Shown here in pieces: positions 16,564 through 24,807 of a stretch of DNA of 64,000 nt; the stretch's first letter is position 1, and every line of letters begins with the position of its first letter. The notes under the pieces were generated by a model. It saw only the letters and a list, made by a program, of their open reading frames with translations, ran no database searches and was not told the origin of the DNA. Source of the stretch: Planctomycetaceae bacterium (GTDB lineage: Bacteria; Planctomycetota; Planctomycetia; Planctomycetales; Planctomycetaceae); assembly GCA_021732415.1 (NCBI GenBank), contig JAKFVC010000013.1, forward strand, positions 54,824 to 118,823. The letters are read 5' to 3'. The position numbers and the translations under genes are program-made.

Positions 16564-17709
16564 TTATGCAAGTGCATTCAATTCGCGAAGTACAATCCTC
16601 AGTTGATCCGAGGTGTTGTACAAATGCGGAGATAATCTCAATCGACTCTTGCGGACAGCGATATCAATTCCCCGATCCCCCAGGCAGCGTTGGATTTGTA
16701 CGTTCCTCAACGCATCATTGTGAGACACAACTACGATCGCAGATATACGATCCGGAACAGTAGGACTCAGGATCTTATACCGAGTGGTGTCGATGCCACT
16801 TACCAACTCATTTATCAATGCCAAATCGTGACGCCACACTGATTCGACTGTAATGCGATTTAGATATTCAATCGCCGTCGTCCACGGGGCGAAAGACAGA
16901 AAGTTTGCGGTACAAAACACATCGAAGCGGCTGGAGGCTGTCGTTACCGGTCGGAACGATTCATTGACTTCGTAATCCCAGTTTCTCACTGCGGACCAGT
17001 GCGTGTGGTTCAATTCAAGAATTCTGTTCAATGTTGGGCTCAGCCAGAGAAACCCTGTGCCATAAGGTCCGCAAAGCCATTTGTACCCGCAACAAAACAG
17101 TGCATCCACTGATGCAGCTGTTAAATCGATTGGCAGCACCCCAATTCCCTGCGAACCATTCAGTACAAATAACACGCCATTTTCACGACAAATGCGTCCA
17201 ATGTTCTCTAGATCGATGCGCCACCCAGTGAAGGAATTGACCCAAGACACGCAGAGCAAGCGAGTTCGACGACTAATCTGTTGCAACACGTCTCCGGGTT
17301 CCAGAGATAGTCCATTAGTGGGATCGATGAAGCGCACTATGACACCCTGTTTACGCAGCTCGATCCATGGGAGGTTGGTCGCCGGAAAATCCCCCTTGAC
17401 CAGCAGCACCTCATCCCCCTCCTTCCATGTCATCCCATTCGCAATTATGTGGGCGCCGTACGACGTGCTGTTCCCGAGAACAATTTCCTCTTGAGGTCGC
17501 TCCAATAAATGACCAATCTCCGCTCGCAAACGGCTCGGTATCTCATCAAACGATGATGGGCTGATCAGATGTGGCAGTGCCTTCTGATGCACTGCTTCAA
17601 TTGCCGTCGTTATCGCGGATTTAGGCAGCGGCCCCTGATGTGCGCAGTTAAGCCAGATCCGTCCATCTGCGCACTCAAAATCGTCCGAAAAACTTGAAGC
17701 AATATCCAC
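16564..17709 (-). CDS. Class V aminotransferase-fold protein with Asp-to-Asn change
   Basis: 381 residues from the GTG at 17709 (AGGTG five bases upstream); a TTG at 17772 would add 21. Fold-type I PLP enzyme of the class V group: substrate/PLP loop LGNSTSYGAHII, SWVNSFTGWRID, the Schiff-base lysine in CCGYKWLCGPYGTGF (Lys210), and the C-terminal RLSPHLYNTSDQL. The aspartate that normally pairs with the pyridine nitrogen is Asn here (LNGSQGIG, Asn184). The catalytic Cys loop of cysteine desulfurases is absent. Relatives include isopenicillin-N-epimerase-like and kynureninase-like proteins. It is transcribed away from the PP-loop gene with about 300 bases between the starts, so a shared regulatory region is likely. 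Confidence 0.8.
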   Translation of the reverse strand: MDIASSFSDDFECADGRIWLNCAHQGPLPKSAITTAIEAVHQKALPHLISPSSFDEIPSRLRAEIGHLLERPQEEIVLGNSTSYGAHIIANGMTWKEGDEVLLVKGDFPATNLPWIELRKQGVIVRFIDPTNGLSLEPGDVLQQISRRTRLLCVSWVNSFTGWRIDLENIGRICRENGVLFVLNGSQGIGVLPIDLTAASVDALFCCGYKWLCGPYGTGFLWLSPTLNRILELNHTHWSAVRNWDYEVNESFRPVTTASSRFDVFCTANFLSFAPWTTAIEYLNRITVESVWRHDLALINELVSGIDTTRYKILSPTVPDRISAIVVVSHNDALRNVQIQRCLGDRGIDIAVRKSRLRLSPHLYNTSDQLRIVLRELNALA

Positions 17710-18016
17710 CGACGCACCTAGACCCCAAGAAATTGCGACTTTGCAGGCCCAAAGACGCGCGAACGTGACCAAAACGACAGCTCATCCTTGCGAAATTGAC
17801 ACAAACTGACGACGATACGGCTTTTACGTCGACTCACTTCGGACTGAGAGCGTTTTGACGACGGCATCGTTCTGTTTGACATCGCAGGCAGCGGCGGTCG
17901 TACAACTCTCTCGCCGGTCGACATAGTACCACCAAAGGCAGGAATTCGCCTCAACCGCTCCGTCATTAATTTGCGTCGTAACTTCCCGCTGATAGATTCG
18001 ATCAAGAATTATCGCT
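17710..18016. promoter_or_regulatory. Divergent promoter region of the PP-loop cassette
   Basis: About 300 bases between the minus-strand aminotransferase-fold gene and the plus-strand PP-loop gene. It must contain promoters for both. No clean operator or RNA element was recognised by eye. Confidence 0.4.
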
Positions 18017-18682
18017 ATGCCCGAGCAACTGCAACCGAGCGTCGTTTTGTTTTCAGGAGGCCGCGATTCATCGCTTGTAGCCTGCTTGTTGGCAAATCGT
18101 GGTATTCCCATTCATTTACTCAGCTGCAACAACGGAGTTTCCATAGGATCGGATCTCGCCGATTACCGATTCAATGAACTCAGCCGCATTTTCGGGGATA
18201 GGATTATTCGACGTTCCACCGTGTCGACAATGGGCCTCTTTCGCCGAATCGCCTTAGCCAACATCGAAGCGGACTTCGCCACATATCACAAGAACCTAAT
18301 TGTACTGGGTTCTCAACTGGCGATTCATTGCGAAGCGATCATCTATTGCCTACAGCACGGCATTACAACCGTGGCGTCCGGATTTACAGCTTATCAGTGC
18401 TCTTTCGCTGAGCAGATGACGGAGGCGATTGATGAAATCAAATCCTTCGTTGCGGAATACAATCTGCAGTACACGACACCGATCTCTCATTTCGCCTCAC
18501 CAGACGATGTCAAATTCAAACTCTTAGATTTTGGTGTCTCGACAAAATCTCTGGAATCGGTCTCGATATTCGCGGACACATTCAGCGATCCGAGCGCCGA
18601 ACTCGTTGTCCGCTACATCACTGACAAACTTCCAATTTGCCGTGAGTACATCGCAATGAAGACCGAAGGCATTGCTACTTGA
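18017..18682 (+). CDS. QueC-like PP-loop ATPase without the zinc site
   Basis: 221 residues. The ATP-pyrophosphatase P-loop is at residues 13-19 (SGGRDSS), followed by a Rossmann-like domain; the region GFTAYQCSFAEQMTEAIDE corresponds to the QueC segment after the second conserved loop. QueC proper (7-cyano-7-deazaguanine synthase) ends with a four-Cys zinc site; here only one Cys (ICREY) is left near the C-terminus, so it is not ordinary QueC. PP-loop enzymes adenylate a carbonyl or carboxyl group before adding N or S. Standalone QueC-like proteins occur in anti-phage systems (Qat, type IV CBASS). It leads a tightly packed plus-strand set with the next start eight bases after its stop. Confidence 0.82.
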   Translation: MPEQLQPSVVLFSGGRDSSLVACLLANRGIPIHLLSCNNGVSIGSDLADYRFNELSRIFGDRIIRRSTVSTMGLFRRIALANIEADFATYHKNLIVLGSQLAIHCEAIIYCLQHGITTVASGFTAYQCSFAEQMTEAIDEIKSFVAEYNLQYTTPISHFASPDDVKFKLLDFGVSTKSLESVSIFADTFSDPSAELVVRYITDKLPICREYIAMKTEGIAT

Positions 18683-18690
18683 GGAATCTC

Positions 18691-19908
18691 ATGAAGTGGT
18701 CGCTGATAATTAAAATCGGACTCGCGGTGCTTGTGTTCTTCGCCTTGCCATTTCTTCTTGGCGGGGAAGCATTCAGGATCGCATCAGCTGACTCACAAGC
18801 GTTGCTAAGATTGTACCTGATGACCTGCGCTTTCGTCGGAGCTCTCTGGGCAGTCTATTTAAGAGAGGGGCGATTGAGGGCCAATAGCGACAACGTACTA
18901 GTATCATTGGTCATATTCGTTATCGCGACGATGTTGATCGTGTTGTCTCTGATCGTACGCTTGATCGTCCCAGCCTCATCGCTAGCCGGCGCACCGTCGT
19001 CCCCGATGGACATAGCAATTGCTGTTCTGGTGTTATTTTCGCTCGAAGTGTATTTCGTCGCCTTCTTTACACTCCTCTGGACCGTGTTTATGAAGACCTA
19101 TAATCAGCTTTACAACCTTCGCACGAATAAGGCGTTTAAGTATTTCAAACCAATACATTACATTCGGACGGCATTGAAACCCTATAAGTCCTATGAGTTC
19201 GAAATGACGCCACGTTCCGTTCCAAATCCTCAGTCTGATTTGTTCGGCCATTTTGTTGATGCTGACCTGGAAAGACTCAAGCGTGGGGCTTCAATACTTC
19301 TGACCGGTGCAATTTGCGATGCTACTATCGATCGTGTCATTAGCTGGCTCGCTGAACGCCTAACGAGTGGGGAAACAGTAAATTATGTTGTCTGCGACCG
19401 TCCAGCTATCGAGATTTGGACGAAGGCGGAGAATGCGGGCTGCAACAACTTCCTTAAAGATTTTGTGATCGTTGATGCATACAGTCCGAGCTTCGGGTTC
19501 TCTGATGATATACATGAACGCAACAAAGGAAAGCTGAACGATAAAGGAGTCAAATGGTTGACCGCGCGGACTTTCGCAGGATTGCACAGTGCAACCAACA
19601 AGGCCTTCAATATCATCAAAGATGCTGAGCAGAAGCAAGAAAAGAATATCAGACGACCCATGGTCATGGTGTACGCACACGTCTCTGCCCTGTGCGATTT
19701 TGAAAGCATTGAGCAATTTCGAGTATTCTGGCGACACGTCATTCCTTCGGAACGCAGTTATGGAATGGTGACAGTGATAATCGAGGATTCGTGCGCCGGA
19801 CCGGAGGTAATTGATTTTATGCGACAAGTGTCAGATTTCGTCTTCAGGATAGAGATAGACGACTCTGTGGACCCCAAATTGGTGCGAATGGACAAGCGGA
19901 AATGGTGA
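18691..19908 (+). CDS. Membrane protein with C-terminal cytoplasmic domain, unknown
   Basis: 405 residues from the ATG at 18691 (GAGG six bases upstream, overlapping the stop of the PP-loop gene). Four transmembrane helices lie in the first 145 residues, then a linker and a soluble alpha/beta domain of about 240 residues. That domain has the strand-helix rhythm of a RecA/Rossmann-like fold (GASILLTGAICDATIDRVI, VNYVVCDRP, FVIVDAYSP, MVMVYAHVSALCDF, MVTVIIED) but no Walker A motif, so it may be an ATPase-like domain that has lost nucleotide binding. No named family was recognised. Its position between the PP-loop and HD genes, with a single base before the next start, indicates one transcript and likely one system. 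Confidence 0.8.
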   Translation: MKWSLIIKIGLAVLVFFALPFLLGGEAFRIASADSQALLRLYLMTCAFVGALWAVYLREGRLRANSDNVLVSLVIFVIATMLIVLSLIVRLIVPASSLAGAPSSPMDIAIAVLVLFSLEVYFVAFFTLLWTVFMKTYNQLYNLRTNKAFKYFKPIHYIRTALKPYKSYEFEMTPRSVPNPQSDLFGHFVDADLERLKRGASILLTGAICDATIDRVISWLAERLTSGETVNYVVCDRPAIEIWTKAENAGCNNFLKDFVIVDAYSPSFGFSDDIHERNKGKLNDKGVKWLTARTFAGLHSATNKAFNIIKDAEQKQEKNIRRPMVMVYAHVSALCDFESIEQFRVFWRHVIPSERSYGMVTVIIEDSCAGPEVIDFMRQVSDFVFRIEIDDSVDPKLVRMDKRKW

Positions 19909-19909
19909 A

Positions 19910-21259
19910 ATGGATGTTTCTGGATTCAAAGTGCTGGTTGATCCTCTGTATGGGCACGTCCGCCTAGATGAGTTTTTAGCAGCGCTAATGTCGCAACCGG
20001 AAATGCAGCGTCTGCGAGACGTTCGGCTTTCGAATATTAATTCGCTGCTTCTGGGAGGTGGCGCCAACATAAGCCGCTTTGAGCATTCGGTCGGTACTGC
20101 ATTGCTCGCACAGCGAACAGGACGGAAGCTCAATCTGTCCGAACGACAACAAAAGTCGTTAACATGCGCCGCGCTCCTTCATGATGTTGCGATCACCCCT
20201 TTCGGACATCTCATGGAGGAGGCATTTCAACTTGCCGGTCGGCGTTTTGATCACGAGATGAGATTGCAGCAGATTTTTGCTGGCGAAGCTGAAGTGGGAA
20301 ATATTGAGCGGCAAATCTTTCGAGGGCGAGCAGCCGGGTTTCGCAATGTACTCGAACGTGGTCAGTTTCGGCGATTGAAAATCCAATCGGACGACATTCT
20401 CGAATTGATGCGGGGTGTCGGCCCTTTGGGACAGTTGATAAAGGGTGACATCGATTTAGACAATACCGATAACGTTGCTCGCATGGCGTATCATATCGGT
20501 ATCCCATTTCGAAAAGCGTTGCCGACTGACATCGCCGATAGTTTCGGAATGTTTTCGAACGTCCTTTACTTTGATCATGATCGAAAAGAACTGTTAACTG
20601 AGTGGCTGGACTTAAGACGACGTCTATACAACGTCTTCATGACGAACCCAGTAGATTTTTCTGCCAAGTCAATGTTGATCGAGGCCATTCGATTGGGGAT
20701 CGAGGGAACCAGGGAACATCAGCCGATTTTCGATGATGCTAGCTGGTCGCTTACCGATCGTGAAATGCTGCATTCATTGAGCACGTTTCTTCCCAGCCGC
20801 CAGTTGCTTGATCGTTTTGAGCGTGGAGATCATTATGACGTACTGGGGTTGTATTGGATCCGCGACGTAGGCAAACCTAACTCCATCCTCAAATACTCCG
20901 GTGCTGCGGCACTGCGAGAAAGTATCGCCAATCGGCTAAAGCTTGCGACCAATGAGGTGCTGATCTATTGGATTCGAGATAAGCGAACACGACCGATAAC
21001 CGCACTTCCCTTGCGTCGGTGCTCAGCACCCGCGCAAGGTATTCCGGTAGAATTGGGACAGCCATCGAATCTCGTGTTACTTGGCATTCTGATCGGCAAG
21101 AAGCAGCTAGTGACCCGTAAGTTGTCGGAGTTGTGCAAGGACAGCGTAAATGATCTTTTTCCAAATGGCAGCGTGACTGATTGTGATTCTCACCTCCATT
21201 TGGCTTCAGCATTCGAATGGACATCGTCCGAGGAACATGGACAGCGAACGCTGTTTTGA
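19910..21259 (+). CDS. HD-domain phosphohydrolase (SAMHD1/dGTPase-like)
   Basis: 449 residues. The HD metal site is visible as His59 (RFEHSVGTALLA), His91-Asp92 (LLHDVAITPFGH) and an acidic cluster near 182-187 (IDLDNTDNVARMAYHIG), the H...HD...D order of the SAMHD1 and dGTP triphosphohydrolase group. Such enzymes hydrolyse dNTPs or other nucleotides; in bacteria they can act against phages by depleting dNTPs. The second half (helical, ending in HLHLASAFEW) is typical in length for the family. The start is one base after the stop of the membrane-protein gene. The 3' end overlaps the longest version of the methyltransferase gene by 43 bases. Confidence 0.87.
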   Translation: MDVSGFKVLVDPLYGHVRLDEFLAALMSQPEMQRLRDVRLSNINSLLLGGGANISRFEHSVGTALLAQRTGRKLNLSERQQKSLTCAALLHDVAITPFGHLMEEAFQLAGRRFDHEMRLQQIFAGEAEVGNIERQIFRGRAAGFRNVLERGQFRRLKIQSDDILELMRGVGPLGQLIKGDIDLDNTDNVARMAYHIGIPFRKALPTDIADSFGMFSNVLYFDHDRKELLTEWLDLRRRLYNVFMTNPVDFSAKSMLIEAIRLGIEGTREHQPIFDDASWSLTDREMLHSLSTFLPSRQLLDRFERGDHYDVLGLYWIRDVGKPNSILKYSGAAALRESIANRLKLATNEVLIYWIRDKRTRPITALPLRRCSAPAQGIPVELGQPSNLVLLGILIGKKQLVTRKLSELCKDSVNDLFPNGSVTDCDSHLHLASAFEWTSSEEHGQRTLF

Positions 21260-22476
21260 AATCACCAATGAATGACGCGGCAGTTCAAAAGTTGTTGGGC
21301 AAGATTGACTGGGATTTTCCAGATTCGCATTCAAATTATGGGCTTCATAGCCTGCATTGGTATCCGGGAACATTTATCCCACAGATTCCAGCTTATCTTA
21401 TTGAGCTTTTTAGCGAGCGAGGAGACGTTGTTCTTGATTGTTTCTGCGGGATCGGAACGACCCTGGTGGAGGCAGTTCGACTGGGCCGGAATGCAATTGG
21501 GATGGATGTCAATCCGATCGCAACAATGGTGGCGCAAGCGAAGCTGACATTTTTTGAACCGGGTAACCTGAGAAGGCTATCGGTAGCGGCTGAAGAGCAG
21601 CTGGATGTTCTGTGCCTTCGTTATGGTCTTCATGGTGACAGTGACCTCTTCAGGCGAATTCGACGAGCACATACACTCAAGAATGAGGGCGAGTTTGAAG
21701 TATTGAAGCCCTGGTATCACGCCGAAACCTGGCGGGAGATGCTCGCAATTCGTGAGCTTGTTGACCAACAGTGTGAGCCCTTTCGACGAGTCTGTGAGAG
21801 TGTGTTCTCAAGCATCGCAAAGGCTTGTTCGAGTCAGCGGGAGCACTGGGGATATGTCGCGGACAATATGATCCCCAGATCCTTAATCTATTATGACGCA
21901 GTGAACGCGTTTCGGTTTGGACTTCGAACGAACGTCGATGCATTCGAACGGTTTCTCGAAACGCCGAACCTAAAAGACAGGACTGTATCTGAGCTCAACA
22001 CCGCAGCGAGAGTGTTGACAGTCAATTGTCAGGACATGGGGGAGATAGAAGATCAAAGCGTCGATCTTATTGTAACATCTCCGCCGTATTTGTCGGTGAC
22101 GGATTACATGAAGTCACAACGGCTCTCATTATGGTGGTCAAGATATTCTGTAGAAGCACTTCGCGAAATCGAGATCGGTGCACGATTCAAACGAACGAGA
22201 ACGAAGGCTTTCGATGACTACTTGGAGGGTATGACGAAGTCTATCAGCAACATGGCACGAGTTCTGAAGTCGGATCACTATCTCTGCTTGGTAATTGGCG
22301 AAACGGAGGTGCAACGGAAAAGTCACCAATTGATTGATCGTCTCCGCAATATAGTCTTAGAGCAGGGATTTTGTGAGCCGTTCGGTAAGATTCAGAGAAC
22401 GCGGACGCGGGAGCGACTGAAGAGTCGTCAGGGAGCTGCAAACGATGAGTACATCTTGGTGTTTCGAAAGGCATAA
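21217..22476 (+). CDS. DNA methyltransferase (TSPPY type)
   Basis: Up to 419 residues; an in-frame ATG at 21268 avoids the overlap with the HD gene and may be the true start. SAM-binding motif I is VVLDCFCGIGTTLVEA and catalytic motif IV is VTSPPYLSVTDY, separated by about 210 residues that would hold the target-recognition region, the alpha-class order. TSPPY usually means N4-cytosine, but some N6-adenine enzymes have it. Neither a restriction gene nor a specificity subunit is adjacent. It closes the PP-loop/membrane/HD run and faces the second methyltransferase across 58 bases. Confidence 0.86.
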   Translation: MDIVRGTWTANAVLKSPMNDAAVQKLLGKIDWDFPDSHSNYGLHSLHWYPGTFIPQIPAYLIELFSERGDVVLDCFCGIGTTLVEAVRLGRNAIGMDVNPIATMVAQAKLTFFEPGNLRRLSVAAEEQLDVLCLRYGLHGDSDLFRRIRRAHTLKNEGEFEVLKPWYHAETWREMLAIRELVDQQCEPFRRVCESVFSSIAKACSSQREHWGYVADNMIPRSLIYYDAVNAFRFGLRTNVDAFERFLETPNLKDRTVSELNTAARVLTVNCQDMGEIEDQSVDLIVTSPPYLSVTDYMKSQRLSLWWSRYSVEALREIEIGARFKRTRTKAFDDYLEGMTKSISNMARVLKSDHYLCLVIGETEVQRKSHQLIDRLRNIVLEQGFCEPFGKIQRTRTRERLKSRQGAANDEYILVFRKA

Positions 22477-22534
22477 TTGTTAACAAACGCCATTGAATTT
22501 AAGCCCGGTTCCATGATAACTCGTCCGTGAACGG

Positions 22535-23893
22535 TCATTCTATTCCTTTCCGCATAACAACAACGTTTTCTGTACGCATAGTTGCGGAAATATTGTTTCG
22601 GACCGCCATTCGCTTCGATGGAATCTCACGATTGATGATCGTGATGTGACGGGCACCATTAGCAACGAGGAAGTCGCTGAGAATCCGGTCTAACGGCACC
22701 GGCTTTCCACCGACCTTCCGATTGCCCAGTATCCAAATCATGACAGCGTTTTTTTGCATTGCCGCGACAGCCGGTGCGATGCATCGATTCAAATCGCGAC
22801 AGAATGCTACGACACGCGCAATCCGATCTGGCTTCTCGCCCTGCAGCCCATCAATTGTCGCGCTCAGTGAGGGCGAGCGTTGACGCAGGGATTCGACAAC
22901 ATCCTTGATCCCGCGGCGCGATCCACCGAGGCTCCGCCGGTCGATTTCATGGGTGGTACCTAAGCACGATCGATCGATGCCCGTGCTGATGTCCTCCAGG
23001 TCAATCCATTGTAATGGCAAATAGGAATGCTGGCCGTAAGGCACGGTACTGGTATTGTCCCCGTACGGAGGAGATGTAACGAGGATGTCAAACTCCATCT
23101 TTGTTGATGTCTTCTCTTGCAGCGCTGAATCGCCAATTCGAATGTCCACCGAGCCATGATAATGTCCTCGCTCAATGAAGCCAGCATTGCGTAGCAGTTC
23201 CTTTTGCATACGCAGATGTGCAATGTTCCTCGCAGTGATCTTCTCGAAGATCGCGAGAGGGGAGAGGCGTCGGCCGTCTATCTCATCTTTTGGTCGAATG
23301 TGCAGTTTGAATGTAGAGGTTCGTGAATTGCTTGTCATCCGCACCGTCTCTGCCATGGCCACCCAAAAGAATCGCCTCGCCCAAACCGCGGGCTCTGCCT
23401 GAATAGCGCGGCGGAGTTTCGACAGTTCAATAGCCACAGAATCCTGGAACCACTTTTTGCGATTAGGGAATTCGACAGCAATTGAGGATTTTCGGGCATT
23501 CCGGGCGCTCGCGAAAACTTGGATCGACTTTTCCTGCAGTGCCGCGTCAAAAAACGGAATCGTCTTCGCCTGACAAAGTAATACGGCCATTGGATTGATG
23601 TCCCGACCCGTGAAGTCGAGGCCGCGTATCATCGCTTCCGTTAGAGCAGTGCCAGATCCGGCGAATGGATCATAAACTCTTCGATAGCCCGGATGTTGCC
23701 CAACGATTGCGTCGAGGAGGTCCCCAACCATTTGCGGCACCATCATTGCGGGGTACTGAAAATAGGCATGGCCGTGTTGCCTCACGGCATTGCCACGAAA
23801 ATTCCAATGTTCCCGGTCAGCTAAACGGTATGCATTGAGCCGATTACGAAGAATCTCGTCGGTAAATTCGACTGTGTGCGACTTTGAGCCCAT
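22535..23893 (-). CDS. DNA methyltransferase (TSPPY type), second copy
   Basis: 452 residues from the ATG at 23893 (GGAG nine bases upstream); a GTG at 24010 would add 39 residues of unlikely composition. Motif I is VYDPFAGSGTALTEAMIRG and motif IV is VTSPPYGDNTSTVPYG, again with the recognition region between them. It differs from the plus-strand enzyme in its recognition region, so it is not a simple duplicate and probably has another target. Transcribed towards the first methyltransferase. No nuclease partner is visible. Confidence 0.86.
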   Translation of the reverse strand: MGSKSHTVEFTDEILRNRLNAYRLADREHWNFRGNAVRQHGHAYFQYPAMMVPQMVGDLLDAIVGQHPGYRRVYDPFAGSGTALTEAMIRGLDFTGRDINPMAVLLCQAKTIPFFDAALQEKSIQVFASARNARKSSIAVEFPNRKKWFQDSVAIELSKLRRAIQAEPAVWARRFFWVAMAETVRMTSNSRTSTFKLHIRPKDEIDGRRLSPLAIFEKITARNIAHLRMQKELLRNAGFIERGHYHGSVDIRIGDSALQEKTSTKMEFDILVTSPPYGDNTSTVPYGQHSYLPLQWIDLEDISTGIDRSCLGTTHEIDRRSLGGSRRGIKDVVESLRQRSPSLSATIDGLQGEKPDRIARVVAFCRDLNRCIAPAVAAMQKNAVMIWILGNRKVGGKPVPLDRILSDFLVANGARHITIINREIPSKRMAVRNNISATMRTENVVVMRKGIE

Positions 23894-24010
23894 ACCGTCG
23901 ATCTCCGCTAAAACTGTGACGGCACCGCAAAGCGAAGGACAATGCGTGTTACAATATCCATCCAATCTGAATCGACCAAGCGATGATATCTTGCGCACCT
24001 GTTCTGTCAC

Positions 24011-24807
24011 ACGTAACTAATGATTTTCCCGATCCTTACGCTGAAACGGTAATCTCAGAACGATCAGACCTCCAATTGCTGGAATGGAATGCGGCTAGGA
24101 TCTGGGGTTGCGGGAACGTTGAATCCTAAGCTTTCTCTGTCGTATGCGGCGGTGGCCGAGCGCCACCTAGCTGGAGAATGGTCTGCACATCCTTGTTTTT
24201 ATCCCACCGCAACCCCTACTTTATGATTGGCAGAGTAAGGGCCTGCACCGAGAGTTTGATATGCTCCGGAAGTCGGCCTCAGTTCTCAATAATTGGGATC
24301 AGTCGCGGATCGATTTGCGACAATGAGCGACATGCAGTGCCGCAGCAGCACTGCCCAGATACGAACACGCGACAGGGTGGTTTTGCTAAGTACTGTTGTG
24401 ACTTCCGCTTCGGACGCAGTGGACACTCATTTAATTCCCGCCACTGCACGCCGTCGCTGAATCCTAACTTCTTTGGGCGTTGAGTCTTGCTGCTCTAACG
24501 CGTACAGCCGAAATTTCTCGGGCGCGTCAAGAATGCAGCAAATATGCAGCGGATTCGGGTTGAGGTCGGCCACCCGCAAGCCGCTGAGAATTTGGCATTC
24601 ACCGGTGCTGGGGTTCTCTTGGCGGTATTGAAATCCGCTTCGAAGACAGCGAGCGGTACTTGGTGGACTGGGAAGCTTTTGCCGTGAAATCCGAAAATGC
24701 TGGGGCTCCAGTCCTCCGCAGTCGATTCTGATCGCGTAACACTCTTGGCAGTATGCTAACCCGCCAATTCGTGACGAGCCGTAACCGTAAACCATCCCGG
24801 AGGCGCG
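24011..24807. other. Gene-poor stretch at the right edge of the cassette
   Basis: About 800 bases without a confident gene. It has an open minus-strand frame (24427-24795) with no ribosome-binding site and odd composition that may be decayed coding sequence. The last 55 bases carry the motif shared with the cus operon upstream region. Confidence 0.5.
24754..24771 (+). promoter_or_regulatory. 18-base motif shared by two metal-efflux upstream regions (copy 1)
   Basis: TGCTAACCCGCCAATTCG, followed directly by GTGACGAGCCG, 36-54 bases before the ATG of the tolC/cusC gene. The near-identical 18-mer (17 of 18) and the same 11-mer occur upstream of the cusB-like gene. Candidate operator or activator site for a metal regulator. 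Confidence 0.45.

Noticed and set aside
16564..18682. Reading the aminotransferase-fold and PP-loop pair as a Dnd-type phosphorothioation system
   Set aside because: The aminotransferase-fold protein lacks the desulfurase Cys loop and there are no DndB, DndD or DndE genes.
24427..24795. 122-codon minus-strand frame before the tolC/cusC gene
   Set aside because: No ribosome-binding site and no recognisable pattern; may be decayed coding sequence, so kept only as part of the gene-poor stretch.
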